Shown: positions 52,229-60,843, numbered from the stretch's first letter. The stretch is DNA of 64,000 nt from Microbacterium sp. Leaf159 (GCF_001423615.1 NZ_LMOU01000001.1:210742-274741); one strand, 5' to 3'. Made by a program: numbers and translations. The notes: a model not told the origin generated them from the sequence alone.

Positions 52229-52272
52229 CCGCGCAGAGGTGACTGCGCGGAGGTGACTGCGCAGAGCTGACT
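52217..52272 (+). repeat. 14-base tandem repeat, four copies, over the aminotransferase stop
   Basis: The unit GCGCAGAGGTGACT occurs at 52217-52230, 52231-52244, 52245-52258 and 52259-52272 with one or two changes per copy. The first copy contains the last sense codons and stop of the aminotransferase. Most copies carry AGGTGA. No hairpin of note is formed. This gap between convergent genes is otherwise empty. Confidence 0.88.
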
Positions 52273-52290
52273 GTCAGATGGGTGGCAGGC

Positions 52291-52875
52291 TCACCGGAGC
52301 CGTCTGTCGGCAGCCTCGTCATCGATCGTGCCTCTCGCCAGCGCTCTCACGCCGAGGTCGAAGATCCGATCGAGCCCCGCGGTGACGTCGACCGCGTCGC
52401 CTGCGGGGAGGGCGCCGTGGCTGTCGGCGTGCATGCGCTGCTGCACGAGCGTGGCGTGACCGAGGATGAAGTGCAGGAGGGCGACCGCACGCTCCCGGGA
52501 GTCCTCGGCTCCCACGCGGTGCAGGGAGTCCTCGAGCGCCGTCTGCGCCTGTGAGGAGCCGAGCTGCAGTGCGTACGTGCTGAGCACGAGTTCAGCGCCG
52601 TCGCGATAGGTGAACAGGGCGTCGCGGATGCTGCGCGCTGTGGTCAGCACATCGGCGTCATCACGCGGGATGGTCGAAGTGATGCGGTCGGCGAGATCGG
52701 CGAGCAGCTCCTGTTTGCTCGTGAAGTGCCAGTAGAGCGCGCTCGGCTGGACATCGAGCCTGCTCGCGATCCTGCGCATCGAGAGGTCGGCGAGCCCGAC
52801 CTCGTCGAGGAGCACCAGGGCCGCCCGCGCGACGCCGTCGCGATCGTGGCGGGTCGAGTTGTGATCGGGGCTCAT
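52291..52875 (-). CDS. TetR-family regulator, probable BioQ-type biotin repressor
   Basis: A 194-residue TetR protein. The N-terminal helix-turn-helix is seen as ARAALVLLDEVGLADLSMRRI...LDVQPSALYWHFTSKQELL (residues 16-58), with a variable ligand domain after it. It is divergent from bioY-bioM-bioN and separated by two operators of the form TGAAC-N3-GTTCA. BioQ repressors of corynebacteria and mycobacteria bind a related 13-base TGAAC-N3-GTTAC motif and control biotin genes, so this is a good BioQ candidate. The ATG lies six bases after TATAGT on the minus strand, so it is probably leaderless and autoregulated. Confidence 0.85.
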   Translation of the reverse strand: MSPDHNSTRHDRDGVARAALVLLDEVGLADLSMRRIASRLDVQPSALYWHFTSKQELLADLADRITSTIPRDDADVLTTARSIRDALFTYRDGAELVLSTYALQLGSSQAQTALEDSLHRVGAEDSRERAVALLHFILGHATLVQQRMHADSHGALPAGDAVDVTAGLDRIFDLGVRALARGTIDDEAADRRLR

Positions 52876-52881
52876 GTTCTC

Positions 52882-52889
52882 ACTATAGT
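52882..52889. promoter_or_regulatory. Shared palindromic -10 of the TetR and bioY genes
   Basis: CACTATAGTG (52881-52890) is its own reverse complement and gives TATAGT on both strands. On the minus strand it stands six bases before the TetR ATG. On the plus strand it can start a bioY transcript near 52896, inside the operators. One element may therefore serve both directions. Confidence 0.6.
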
Positions 52890-52916
52890 GAACACCGTTC
52901 AGGTGAACAGTGTTCA
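52889..52916. promoter_or_regulatory. Two tandem TetR (BioQ-like) operators
   Basis: TGAACACCGTTCA (52889-52901) and TGAACAGTGTTCA (52904-52916) are both 13-base inverted repeats with arms TGAAC/GTTCA. The second is perfect apart from the central base. Centres are 15 bases apart. The first overlaps the end of the bioY -10; together they cover the likely bioY start point. They lie just upstream of both coding regions. Confidence 0.85.
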
Positions 52917-52930
52917 GGAAGGTGTCGGAT

Positions 52931-53518
52931 ATGACGCAGCAGCGAGGCGACCTCGGTCGCGAACTGGCCAGGGTGGCGATCTTCGCCGCCCTCATCGTGG
53001 TTCTCGGGATGGTGACGATACCGATCCCCGGCGGGGTGCCCATCACCGCGCAGACCCTCGGGGTGATGCTCGCCGGTGCCGTCCTCGGCCCGCGGCTCGC
53101 TCCGCTCTCGATCCTGCTCGTGCTCGCTCTCGCGGCTGTGGGGCTTCCGGTCCTCGCCGGAGGGCGCGGTGGGCTCGGGGTGTTCGTCGGTCCCACGGCC
53201 GGGTACCTGCTCGGATGGGTGGTCGGAGTCGTCGTGATCGGACTGATCGTGCATCGAGGCAGGCTCACGTGGTGGCGCATCGCGCTCGGCACCGTGATCG
53301 GCGGCATCCTGGTCGTATACCTGTGCGGGATCCCCGTCACCGCGCTCGTCCTGGGCCTCGACCTCACGCCTACGGCCGTGGCGGCTCTCGTGTTCCTGCC
53401 GGGGGACCTCCTCAAGGCTGCGGCGACCGTGGCGCTGACGCTCGCGGTGCGGCGCGCGTACCCGAGGGCTTTCGGCGCTCGCGGAGCTCTCGTGGCGGCG
53501 CCCGTCCGTGCGGCCTGA
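52931..53518 (+). CDS. bioY: Biotin transporter BioY (ECF substrate-binding subunit)
   Basis: A 195-residue membrane protein with six spans, matching the BioY S component of ECF importers. The pattern PIPGGVPITAQTLGVMLAGAVLGPR is near residue 31, and GPTAGYLLGWVVG near 88 lies in the biotin-binding region. AGGAAGG precedes the ATG. It forms an operon with bioM and bioN, overlapping bioM by 11 bases. Confidence 0.94.
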   Translation: MTQQRGDLGRELARVAIFAALIVVLGMVTIPIPGGVPITAQTLGVMLAGAVLGPRLAPLSILLVLALAAVGLPVLAGGRGGLGVFVGPTAGYLLGWVVGVVVIGLIVHRGRLTWWRIALGTVIGGILVVYLCGIPVTALVLGLDLTPTAVAALVFLPGDLLKAAATVALTLAVRRAYPRAFGARGALVAAPVRAA

Positions 53519-54200
53519 GACGAGCGTCGCACGCATCGCGCTCGACGGGGTGACCGTCGAGCGCGAGGGCCGACGGATCCTCCGGGATGTCAGCGTCGAT
53601 CTCACGGCGCCGCGCATCGCGGTCGTCGGCGCGAACGGATCGGGCAAGTCGACCTTCGCACGGCTTCTCAACGGTCTCGTCGTGCCCTCGTCGGGGCGGG
53701 TGAGCGTGCACGGCCTCGACACGCGACATGACGTCGCGGCGTTGCGTCGCCGCGTCGGCTTCGTGTTCACCGATCCGCAGGCACAGATACTGATGCCGAC
53801 TCCCGCCGAGGATCTCGCGCTGTCGCTGCGCGGCCTGCCCAGGGCGGAGATCGATGCTCGAGTGGCCGACGCGCTCGCTGAGCACGGACTCGCGGATCGG
53901 GCGGACGTCGCGGCATCGGACCTCTCCGGTGGTCAGAGACAGCTCCTCGCACTCGCGTCGGTGCTGATCACCCAACCGCAGCTGATCGTCGCAGACGAGC
54001 CGACGACGCTGCTCGATCTGCGCAATGCCCGGCGCATCGCAGACCTCCTGCTCGCGCAGACGGCGCAGGTCCTGATCGTCACCCACGACCTCGACCTCGC
54101 GGCGCGCTGCGATCAGGCGGTTCTGTTCGACGACGGCGCTGTCGTGGCGGCGGGCGAGCCCGGTGCGGTGATCGCCGCCTACCGGAACCTGTGCCGATGA
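53508..54200 (+). CDS. bioM: Biotin ECF transporter ATPase BioM
   Basis: A 230-residue ABC ATPase. Walker A GANGSGKST is near residues 41-49, signature DLSGGQRQLL near 138 and Walker B LIVADEPTTLLD near 158, with the ECF-type FQ-like FTDPQAQ Q-loop region. It energises biotin import with BioN and BioY. The GTG start lies inside bioY; the stop overlaps bioN as ATGA. Confidence 0.92.
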   Translation: MRPETSVARIALDGVTVEREGRRILRDVSVDLTAPRIAVVGANGSGKSTFARLLNGLVVPSSGRVSVHGLDTRHDVAALRRRVGFVFTDPQAQILMPTPAEDLALSLRGLPRAEIDARVADALAEHGLADRADVAASDLSGGQRQLLALASVLITQPQLIVADEPTTLLDLRNARRIADLLLAQTAQVLIVTHDLDLAARCDQAVLFDDGAVVAAGEPGAVIAAYRNLCR

Positions 54201-54790
54201 TCCAGATGTACAGGCCGGGCATGAGCATCGTCCATCGGATGCCTGCGGGGGCCAAGCTCGCGATCTTCGCCGCACTCGGGATCGGGCTGTCCGCCTATCC
54301 GCATGATGCCTGGAGTGTCGGCGTCACCGTGAGCGGCGCCTGCGCGCTCTTCGCCCTCGCCCGCCTGCCGCCGCGCGTGCTGGCCGCTGAGGTGTGGCGC
54401 CTCCGCTGGCTCGTGATCGTGCTCGGAGCAGCGCTGTGGATCTTCGTTTCGCCACTTGCGGCCTGGGTCAGCACCGCACGCGTCATCTCGCTCGTACTGC
54501 TCGCCTCGTTGCTCACGATCACGACGCGAATGGGCGATCTGCTCGACGTGCTGCACCGGATGCTCCTCCCGCTGCGACGCCTGGGCGTCGACGCAGACGC
54601 CGTCTCGATGGCGATCTCGCTCACGATCACGATGATTCCGGTCGTGGCGTCGTTCGCCCACGAGATCAGGGACGCGCAGCGGGCGCGGGGGGTTCGGCTC
54701 GGCATCAGGGGCGTCGTGCCCCTTCTCGTCCGCACGCTACGCCACGCGGACGACGTGGGCGACGCTCTCGCCGCTCGCGGTCTGGTGTGA
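54197..54790 (+). CDS. bioN: Biotin ECF transporter transmembrane subunit BioN
   Basis: A 197-residue ECF T component. It opens MIQMYRPGMSIVHRMPAGAKL, has about four to five spans, and carries the coupling-helix motif AQRARGVR near residue 160 and DALAARGL at the C-terminus, the two Ala-Arg-Gly signatures of T components. The gene ends inside the convergent acyltransferase, overlapping by 54 bases. A GTG at 54191 is an alternative start. Confidence 0.92.
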   Translation: MIQMYRPGMSIVHRMPAGAKLAIFAALGIGLSAYPHDAWSVGVTVSGACALFALARLPPRVLAAEVWRLRWLVIVLGAALWIFVSPLAAWVSTARVISLVLLASLLTITTRMGDLLDVLHRMLLPLRRLGVDADAVSMAISLTITMIPVVASFAHEIRDAQRARGVRLGIRGVVPLLVRTLRHADDVGDALAARGLV

Positions 54791-56053
54791 GCGCCGAGCC
54801 AGTCGAAGTGCCCAGAGCATCCCGCAGACGGCGACGGCGGCGGTCAGTACGGTCGTGCCGATCAGCAGCAGCAGGACGACAGCGGTGAGCCCCACTGTCA
54901 CGGCGCCGAGCACGCGGCGAGGCGACTCCGTCAGCACAGGAGACGGTCGCGTCTCGACGCGGGTGAACGCGACCGCGACCGCAGCGGTGAGGGCCAGCGC
55001 GGTCACGAGCCAGAGCGGACGGGAGAGCCACCAGGAGATGCTGCTCGGCTCGGGGAGCGCCAGACCCGTCGTCAGCGCCGCGACGGCCGAGAGACCGGCC
55101 ATGCCGAGAAGCACCGGCATGTGCCAGAGATAGATCGTCATGGTGCGCCGGTTGACGAACGCGGCGAAGGCCGCCGCCCGTGGGCGTCGGCTGAACGCCT
55201 CGATGCGGACGCGGAACAGCGACACGGCGCTCAGGTGCACGACGCCGACGAGCAGGAGTGCTCCGGTGGGCGGGTTGATGTTGGCGATGAGGTCGGGAGA
55301 GTAGATGCCGCTGACGAACGTCGCGACGAGCACTGTGGCCGCCGCTGCACCGCAGACGGCTCTGCAGCGCCTGCTCAGTCGCTCGATCGTTCCGTCCGCG
55401 AGGAAGAATCCGACCTGTTGCAGCGCGAGCCACACGAAGGCGAGGTTGATGAACCCCAGGCCGTCGACGCCCGTCAGCGCTCGGAGCCCGTCGACAGCGA
55501 GTGATGCCGCCACCAGTACCGCCAAGGTCGATATCGGCGCCCTGGCATGTGCAGTCGCGAGCGCCGGGAGCAGAGCCTGGCAGAGGAGGAAGACCCCGAG
55601 GAACCAGAGCGGTTGACCGTAACGGAAGCCGGCGACCCCCACGATCTCGGCGGGCACTCCGGTGAGACTCAGCACCACGAGCGCGATGCCCACGATCCCG
55701 ATCGCGAACACGGCCGGCCGGAGGAGTCGGTGCACGCGAGCGGCCACGAAGCCGGATGCGGTGCCGCCGCGCTCACGCTGGCGCCGGTGGGCGAGGAAGC
55801 CCGCGAAGCCGCCGATGATGAAGAACAGCGGCATGACCTGCAGCATCCAGCTCACCGGCACGATCCACCCGGTGCCCTCGCTGGCGTTCTCGAAGACAGG
55901 AGCGCCGTCGACGACGGTGACGCCCACCATGATCGCGTGAAGGAGCACGACGCCGACGACGCAGAGTGCACGCAGGAAGTCGATCGCGGTGTCTCGACCG
56001 CTCGGGAGCGGAGCCTGCTGAGCGGTGAACGGGGGTGCCTCGACGATGGCCAT
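54737..56053 (-). CDS. Acyltransferase 3-family membrane protein
   Basis: A 438-residue membrane protein with about ten to eleven spans. The motif RDTAIDFLRALCVVGVVLLHA near residues 20-40, with the conserved Arg and His, marks the acyltransferase_3/OafA group. A second His in MTIYLWHMPVLL near residue 305 is also typical. Such proteins O-acylate cell-surface sugars or lipids; the target is unknown. The C-terminal tail overlaps bioN. Confidence 0.87.
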   Translation of the reverse strand: MAIVEAPPFTAQQAPLPSGRDTAIDFLRALCVVGVVLLHAIMVGVTVVDGAPVFENASEGTGWIVPVSWMLQVMPLFFIIGGFAGFLAHRRQRERGGTASGFVAARVHRLLRPAVFAIGIVGIALVVLSLTGVPAEIVGVAGFRYGQPLWFLGVFLLCQALLPALATAHARAPISTLAVLVAASLAVDGLRALTGVDGLGFINLAFVWLALQQVGFFLADGTIERLSRRCRAVCGAAAATVLVATFVSGIYSPDLIANINPPTGALLLVGVVHLSAVSLFRVRIEAFSRRPRAAAFAAFVNRRTMTIYLWHMPVLLGMAGLSAVAALTTGLALPEPSSISWWLSRPLWLVTALALTAAVAVAFTRVETRPSPVLTESPRRVLGAVTVGLTAVVLLLLIGTTVLTAAVAVCGMLWALRLARRSHQTASGESVAHVVRVA

Positions 56054-56130
56054 GGTTCCTCCTCGGATGGGGTGTCCGAGGAGCGTATGAAGACGGTGGC
56101 TGGCGGGGGATCAACCCCTGGGGCTGTTCA

Positions 56131-56148
56131 CACCCCTACCGGGGGGTG
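56131..56148 (-). terminator. Possible terminator after the response regulator
   Basis: CACCCC (56131-56136) pairs with GGGGTG (56143-56148). It lies 17 bases past the response regulator stop on the minus strand, before the acyltransferase. The stem is short and the U-tract poor, so this is tentative. Confidence 0.35.
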
Positions 56149-56164
56149 ATCTCTTCGGTGATGT

Positions 56165-56836
56165 TCACGACGCAGGCTCGACGAGCCCGGTGTCGTAGGC
56201 GAGGATCACCGCGTGCACGCGGTCTCGCAGCCCGAGCTTGGCGAGCACCTTGCCGACGTGGGTCTTGACCGTCTGCTCGGCGATGAAGAGGTCGCCTGCG
56301 ATCTCGCTGTTCGATCGACCGCGGCCGATCAGCACCAGCACTTCGCGTTCGCGTTCGGTGAGGTCGGCCAGAGCGGCGGCTGCCCGAGGCGTGCGCGGCC
56401 GGCGGCCGGCGAACTGCTCGATCATCCGCCGGGTGACGCTCGGCGCGAGCAGCGCGTCGCCGCCGGCGACCACGCGCACGGCATGGACGAGCTCTTCCGG
56501 GAGCGCGTCCTTGAGCAGGAATCCGCTTGCGCCGGCCTCCAGCGCGTCATAGACGTAGTCGTCGATGTCGAAGGTCGTGAGCATGAGGATGCGGGGCACA
56601 TGTGCTGCGGGATACCCGGGCCCCAGGATGCGCCGCGTCGCCTCGATGCCGTCGAGCTCGGGCATCCGCACGTCCATCAGGATGACGTCCGGGTCGAGGC
56701 GGGCTGCGAGGGTGACGGCTTCGGCGCCGTTCGCCGCCTGACCCGCCACGCGGATGCCCTCGTGAGCGTCGAGGAGAGCCGCGAATCCTGCTCTGACCAT
56801 GGCCTGGTCGTCGGCGATGAGGACGCTGATGGTCAC
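56165..56836 (-). CDS. NarL/LuxR-family response regulator
   Basis: A 223-residue response regulator. The receiver domain has the phosphoacceptor in VILMDVRMPELDG (Asp near residue 54) and Lys near 108. The C-terminal LuxR-type helix-turn-helix runs LTEREREVLVLIGRG...SNSEIAGDLFIAEQTVKTHV near 155-195. It is coupled to the upstream histidine kinase by an ATGA overlap. Target genes are unknown; the adjacent acyltransferase is a candidate. Confidence 0.94.
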   Translation of the reverse strand: MTISVLIADDQAMVRAGFAALLDAHEGIRVAGQAANGAEAVTLAARLDPDVILMDVRMPELDGIEATRRILGPGYPAAHVPRILMLTTFDIDDYVYDALEAGASGFLLKDALPEELVHAVRVVAGGDALLAPSVTRRMIEQFAGRRPRTPRAAAALADLTEREREVLVLIGRGRSNSEIAGDLFIAEQTVKTHVGKVLAKLGLRDRVHAVILAYDTGLVEPAS

Positions 56837-58098
56837 GGGGTCTCCTCCAGGGATGCAGCGGTGTCGGTGCGTGGATCCGGATCGCGGAGTGGCAGAGTGG
56901 CCGCCATCTCCCAGCCGCCGTCGGCGGACGGCCCCGCCGTGAAGGCGCCTCCGAGCAGCTCGACGCGCTCGCGCATACCGCGGAGTCCGTATCCGCCGCC
57001 GGTCGGCGCAGGAGGAGCGGCGGCGCGACCGTTGCGCACGCGGATGAGGACCGCGTCCGCATCCGCCTGCACCCGCACGGTCACCGGCGCGCCGGATGCG
57101 TGCCGCACCGCGTTGCTCAGAGCCTCCTGTGCGATCCGGAACGCGGCGATCTGCACAGCCTGCGGGGCGTCCGCGACGGCGCCGGTGATCTCGAGCCCGA
57201 CCGTGACTCCCGCTCGTCGGATGGTGTCGACGAGTGCGGGGATGTCGTCGATGCGCTGTTGCGGAGCGAGCTCGGCAGTCTGATCCTCGGTGCGCAGGAC
57301 GCCGAGCATCCGTCGCATCTCGGTGAGGGACTCCCGTGCGGTTGCAGCGATGCTGTCGAACTCGGCGGACGCGGCGTCGCCGATCTCGGGAAGCCGGTAT
57401 CGCGCGGTGGAGGCCTGCACCTGGATCACCGACATGCTGTGTGCGATCACGTCGTGGAGCTCACGGGCGATGCGCGTGCGCTCCTCGACGAGTCCGCGGC
57501 GGGATTCCTCGAGGGCGGAGTGCTCGCGCTCACGAGTGAGTTCGGCAGACACGCGCACCCGGCCGGCGACCAGGATGGCGACCAGGAACATCGCCGCGGC
57601 CACGGAAGTGGTGACGATCAGGTCGGCGGTCGCGCTCCCGGCCGTGGGTGCGGTGGCGACGATCTCGGGGCGCAGCAGGGGAGCCGTGAGAGCGAGGACG
57701 ACGCCGATCACGAGCGGGAACGCGCCGAGCCTGGCGCCGTGAATGAAGGTCACGACGCCGACGAAGAGCACGAAGGTCAAGAGTGCAGGCACCGACCACG
57801 GCCACGGCGACTCGGTCGCGAGCGTGGGGACGACGAGCAGGGGAAGCGCGAAGGCGGACGCGCAGAACGCCGCGATCGCCCATCGGGGGTGCGTCAGCGC
57901 CAACAGCGGCGATCCGCAGAGGGCAGCGCCGAGGATGAACGACAGGGGAAGGGATGTGCCGTAGAGAACGGTCTGGATCGGCACCAGCACGGCGAACAGC
58001 ACGAGGCACGCAGCGCCGAGAGCCGCCAGACCGGCGGTGCGGCGGCTGATGCGGGGAGCGCGCTCGGTGCGCGGCCGACGACGTGCCATGACTGTCAT
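56833..58098 (-). CDS. NarL-type sensor histidine kinase
   Basis: A 421-residue kinase. Five to six membrane spans (residues 20-175) without a large sensor loop are followed by a HisKA_3 domain with ERTRIARELHDVIAHSMSVI (phosphoacceptor His near 222) and a HATPase domain with GGGYGLRGMRERV near 375. It likely senses a membrane signal and phosphorylates the response regulator. An ATG at 58089 is also possible. Overlaps with dedA and the regulator make a three-gene unit. Confidence 0.93.
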   Translation of the reverse strand: MTVMARRRPRTERAPRISRRTAGLAALGAACLVLFAVLVPIQTVLYGTSLPLSFILGAALCGSPLLALTHPRWAIAAFCASAFALPLLVVPTLATESPWPWSVPALLTFVLFVGVVTFIHGARLGAFPLVIGVVLALTAPLLRPEIVATAPTAGSATADLIVTTSVAAAMFLVAILVAGRVRVSAELTREREHSALEESRRGLVEERTRIARELHDVIAHSMSVIQVQASTARYRLPEIGDAASAEFDSIAATARESLTEMRRMLGVLRTEDQTAELAPQQRIDDIPALVDTIRRAGVTVGLEITGAVADAPQAVQIAAFRIAQEALSNAVRHASGAPVTVRVQADADAVLIRVRNGRAAAPPAPTGGGYGLRGMRERVELLGGAFTAGPSADGGWEMAATLPLRDPDPRTDTAASLEETP

Positions 58099-58715
58099 CC
58101 TGCCAGCTGAGCCACGGGTGCACGTCGCCGACGGGCGGCGGTGACCCGGTCGATGACGAGTCCGATGACGAGCGCGACGACGATCCCGATACCGGCGCTG
58201 AGCAGCGGCTGCTCCTTGACCCACGAGCCGGCGAGCAGTCCGATGGTGAGGCTCAGCGCACTCCAGCTGATGCCGGCCACGACGCTCAGGGGCAGGAACC
58301 GCCGCCACGAGAATCGGAGAGCGCCGGCGGACATGTTCACTGCGACCCGACCGACCGGGATGTAGCGGGCGCCGAGGATGAGGGCGGCGCTGCGCTGGTC
58401 GAGTGCGTGTTCTGCATGAGTGAAGGCGGCCGCCACGCGTGGGCGACGCATCCAGGCCCACCGTGTGGTGCCCAGGCGCCGTCCGAGTGCGAAGGCGATG
58501 TTGTCGCCGATCGCGGCGCCCAGCGCGGCGATCAGGCCCAGGGGGATCAGTGCCCAGAACTCACCCGTCGACGCCAGCACCGCCGCCGCGGCGACGAGGA
58601 CGGTCTCGCTCGGCACCGGCGGGAAGAACCCGTCGATGACGGTCACCGCGAGCAGCACGACGTACAGCCAGGGCGATGCGACGGTCTGCATGATGAGCTC
58701 GTTGATAACATCCAC
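58095..58715 (-). CDS. DedA family membrane protein
   Basis: A 206-residue DedA-type (SNARE-associated/VTT) protein with about four spans. ETVLVAAAAVLA near residue 37, GDNIAFALGRRLG near 70 and the GARYIPVGRVAVNMSAG motif near 115 are typical. DedA proteins are tied to membrane homeostasis, proton gradient and lipid carrier recycling. It is the first gene of an operon with a histidine kinase, which suggests envelope sensing. Confidence 0.9.
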   Translation of the reverse strand: MDVINELIMQTVASPWLYVVLLAVTVIDGFFPPVPSETVLVAAAAVLASTGEFWALIPLGLIAALGAAIGDNIAFALGRRLGTTRWAWMRRPRVAAAFTHAEHALDQRSAALILGARYIPVGRVAVNMSAGALRFSWRRFLPLSVVAGISWSALSLTIGLLAGSWVKEQPLLSAGIGIVVALVIGLVIDRVTAARRRRAPVAQLAG

Positions 58716-58742
58716 CCCAGAAGGCTAGGAAGCAGGTGACAC

Positions 58743-59129
58743 GTGGGGCATCACCCTGAGGTATCGACCGCATCCACCCTGAGAGGTAGATCGGCTGACC
58801 GTCCGACACGCGTCGGTGAGATCACGGTCCACGGACTCGTGGTCGACGGCGAGACGCGCTGCGAGCACTACCGCGGTGCTCTCGACGTCATCGCGATCGC
58901 GTTCGCCTGCTGCGGTGACTGGTACCCGTGCCACCTGTGCCACGAGGAGATCGCCGGTCATGAGGCGCGGCGATGGGGGCGGGACGAGCGGACGACGCAG
59001 GCGGTCCTGTGCGGTGTGTGCGGGTCGCTGCTGAGCATCCACGCCTACCTCGATGCACAGGGCTGTCCCGAGTGCTCGGCCGGTTTCAATCCGGGATGCC
59101 GGCTGCACCACCATCTCTACTTCGACTGA
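58743..59129 (+). CDS. CHY zinc finger protein
   Basis: A 128-residue protein with a CHY zinc finger. Key elements are RCEHYRG near residue 39, IAFACCGDWYPCHLCHEE near 52-69, LCGVCGSLLS near 89 and CPECSAGFNPGC...HHHLYFD at the C-terminus. Cysteines and histidines are spaced to bind three or more zinc ions. Function of bacterial members is unknown. The start GTG at 58743 is tentative, since the zinc region begins well downstream. Confidence 0.82.
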   Translation: MGHHPEVSTASTLRGRSADRPTRVGEITVHGLVVDGETRCEHYRGALDVIAIAFACCGDWYPCHLCHEEIAGHEARRWGRDERTTQAVLCGVCGSLLSIHAYLDAQGCPECSAGFNPGCRLHHHLYFD

Positions 59130-59151
59130 ACACTGCACGTCGACTGAACAC
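59122..59151 (+). repeat. 12-base direct repeat before the ABC-F promoter
   Basis: TCGACTGAACAC occurs at 59122-59133 and 59140-59151, 18 bases apart. The first copy includes the stop codon of the CHY gene. It may be a regulatory repeat or a chance duplication. Confidence 0.4.
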
Positions 59152-59165
59152 ACAGCCGATCGATC

Positions 59166-59171
59166 TATACT
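59166..59171 (+). promoter_or_regulatory. -10 element of the ABC-F gene
   Basis: TATACT, one of the best -10 matches in the window, lies 50 bases before the GTG of the ABC-F gene. This gives a normal leader of about 40 bases. The -35 is not clear. Confidence 0.55.
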
Positions 59172-59221
59172 GGGAGTTTGGCCGCTCGGCCGATTCCCCT
59201 TGAACGAACGGATATCCCGCT

Positions 59222-60820
59222 GTGCTTGCCGTGCACGAACTCGAGATCCGCGTGGGCGCACGCCTCCTTATGGAGAACGTGTCGTTCCGTGTGAGCGACG
59301 GAGACAAGATCGGTCTCGTCGGCCGCAACGGTGCAGGCAAGACCACGCTCACCAAGGTGCTCGCCGGTGACGTCCTCCCCTCGGGCGGCAGCGTGACCCG
59401 GTCTGGCGAGCTCGGCTACCTGCCGCAGGATCCCCGTTCGGGCAACCCCGAAGACCTCGCACGCACCCGCATCCTCGACGCGCGCGGACTCGGTCAGCTC
59501 AACCTCGGGATGACCGAAGCGGCACTCGCGATGGGATCGGACGACCCCGCGGTAGCCGAGAAGGCGATGAAGCGCTACGCGCGCCTGACCGAGGAGTTCG
59601 AAGGGCAGGGTGGGTACGCCGCTGAGGCTGAGGCGGCATCCATCGCGAACAACCTGTCGCTGCCCGACCGCATCCTCGACCAGCCGCTGTCGACGCTGTC
59701 CGGTGGTCAGCGCCGTCGCATCGAGCTGGCCCGTATTCTGTTCTCCGATGCCGAGACGATGATCCTCGACGAGCCGACCAACCACCTCGACGCCGACAGC
59801 GTGGTGTGGCTGCGTGAGTTCCTCAAGAACTACAAGGGCGGGCTGATCGTGATCAGTCACGATGTCGAGCTCGTCGGCGAGACCGTCAACCGCGTCTTCT
59901 ACCTCGACGCGAACCGCCAGATCATCGACACCTACAACATGAACTGGAAGAACTACCTGCGTCAGCGGGTGGCCGACGAGGAGCGCCGCAAGAAGGAGCG
60001 CGCCAACGCCGAGAAGAAGGCCACGACCCTGCAGCTGCAGGCCGCCCGCTTCGGGGCGAAGGCGTCGAAGGCGGCTGCCGCTCATCAGATGATCGCGCGT
60101 GCCGACAAGCTGCTCGCGGGCCTCGATGACGTCCGCCAGGAAGAACGCGTCGCCAAGCTGCGCTTCCCGAAGCCGGCTCCCTGCGGCAAGACTCCGATGA
60201 TGGCGACCGGACTCTCGAAGTCCTACGGCTCGCTCGAGATCTTCACAGACGTCGACCTCGCGATCGACCGCGGTTCGAAGGTGGTCGTGCTCGGGCTGAA
60301 CGGCGCGGGCAAGACGACGCTGCTGCGCATGCTCGCGGGGGTCGACCAGCCCGACACCGGCCAGCTCGAGCCGGGACACGGCCTGAAGGTCGGGTACTAC
60401 GCGCAGGAGCACGAGAACCTCGATGTGAATCGATCGGTCCTCGAGAACATGGTGTCGGCCGCACCGCACATCACCGAGATGGAAGCGCGCAGGGTGCTCG
60501 GCTCGTTCCTGTTCACGGGAGATGACGTGCTGAAGCCCGCCGGAGTGCTCTCCGGAGGCGAGAAGACCCGTCTCTCTCTGGCGACGCTCGTGGTGTCGTC
60601 GGCCAACCTGCTGCTGCTCGACGAGCCCACGAACAACCTCGACCCCGCCTCGCGCGAGGAGATCCTCGGCGCTCTCGCGCATTACGAGGGCGCCGTCGTG
60701 CTCGTCTCGCACGACCCGGGAGCGGTGCAGTCGCTCAATCCCGAGCGCGTGCTGATCCTGCCGGACGGCGTCGAGGATCTCTGGAGCCAGGAGTACCAGG
60801 ACCTCATCGAGCTCGCCTGA
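59222..60820 (+). CDS. ABC-F family ATPase
   Basis: A 532-residue soluble protein with two ABC modules and no membrane spans. Walker A motifs are GRNGAGKTT near residue 35 and GLNGAGKTT near 360; signatures are LSGGQRRR near 160 and LSGGEKTR near 440; both Walker B motifs read LDEPTN. The linker (about 245-310) is Lys/Arg/Ala-rich, as in ABC-F proteins that act in the ribosomal E site. It probably aids translation or protects ribosomes; an antibiotic-resistance role is possible but not shown. Confidence 0.93.
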   Translation: MLAVHELEIRVGARLLMENVSFRVSDGDKIGLVGRNGAGKTTLTKVLAGDVLPSGGSVTRSGELGYLPQDPRSGNPEDLARTRILDARGLGQLNLGMTEAALAMGSDDPAVAEKAMKRYARLTEEFEGQGGYAAEAEAASIANNLSLPDRILDQPLSTLSGGQRRRIELARILFSDAETMILDEPTNHLDADSVVWLREFLKNYKGGLIVISHDVELVGETVNRVFYLDANRQIIDTYNMNWKNYLRQRVADEERRKKERANAEKKATTLQLQAARFGAKASKAAAAHQMIARADKLLAGLDDVRQEERVAKLRFPKPAPCGKTPMMATGLSKSYGSLEIFTDVDLAIDRGSKVVVLGLNGAGKTTLLRMLAGVDQPDTGQLEPGHGLKVGYYAQEHENLDVNRSVLENMVSAAPHITEMEARRVLGSFLFTGDDVLKPAGVLSGGEKTRLSLATLVVSSANLLLLDEPTNNLDPASREEILGALAHYEGAVVLVSHDPGAVQSLNPERVLILPDGVEDLWSQEYQDLIELA

Positions 60821-60843
60821 CCTGCGCCGTCCGCGGTCGGTGG

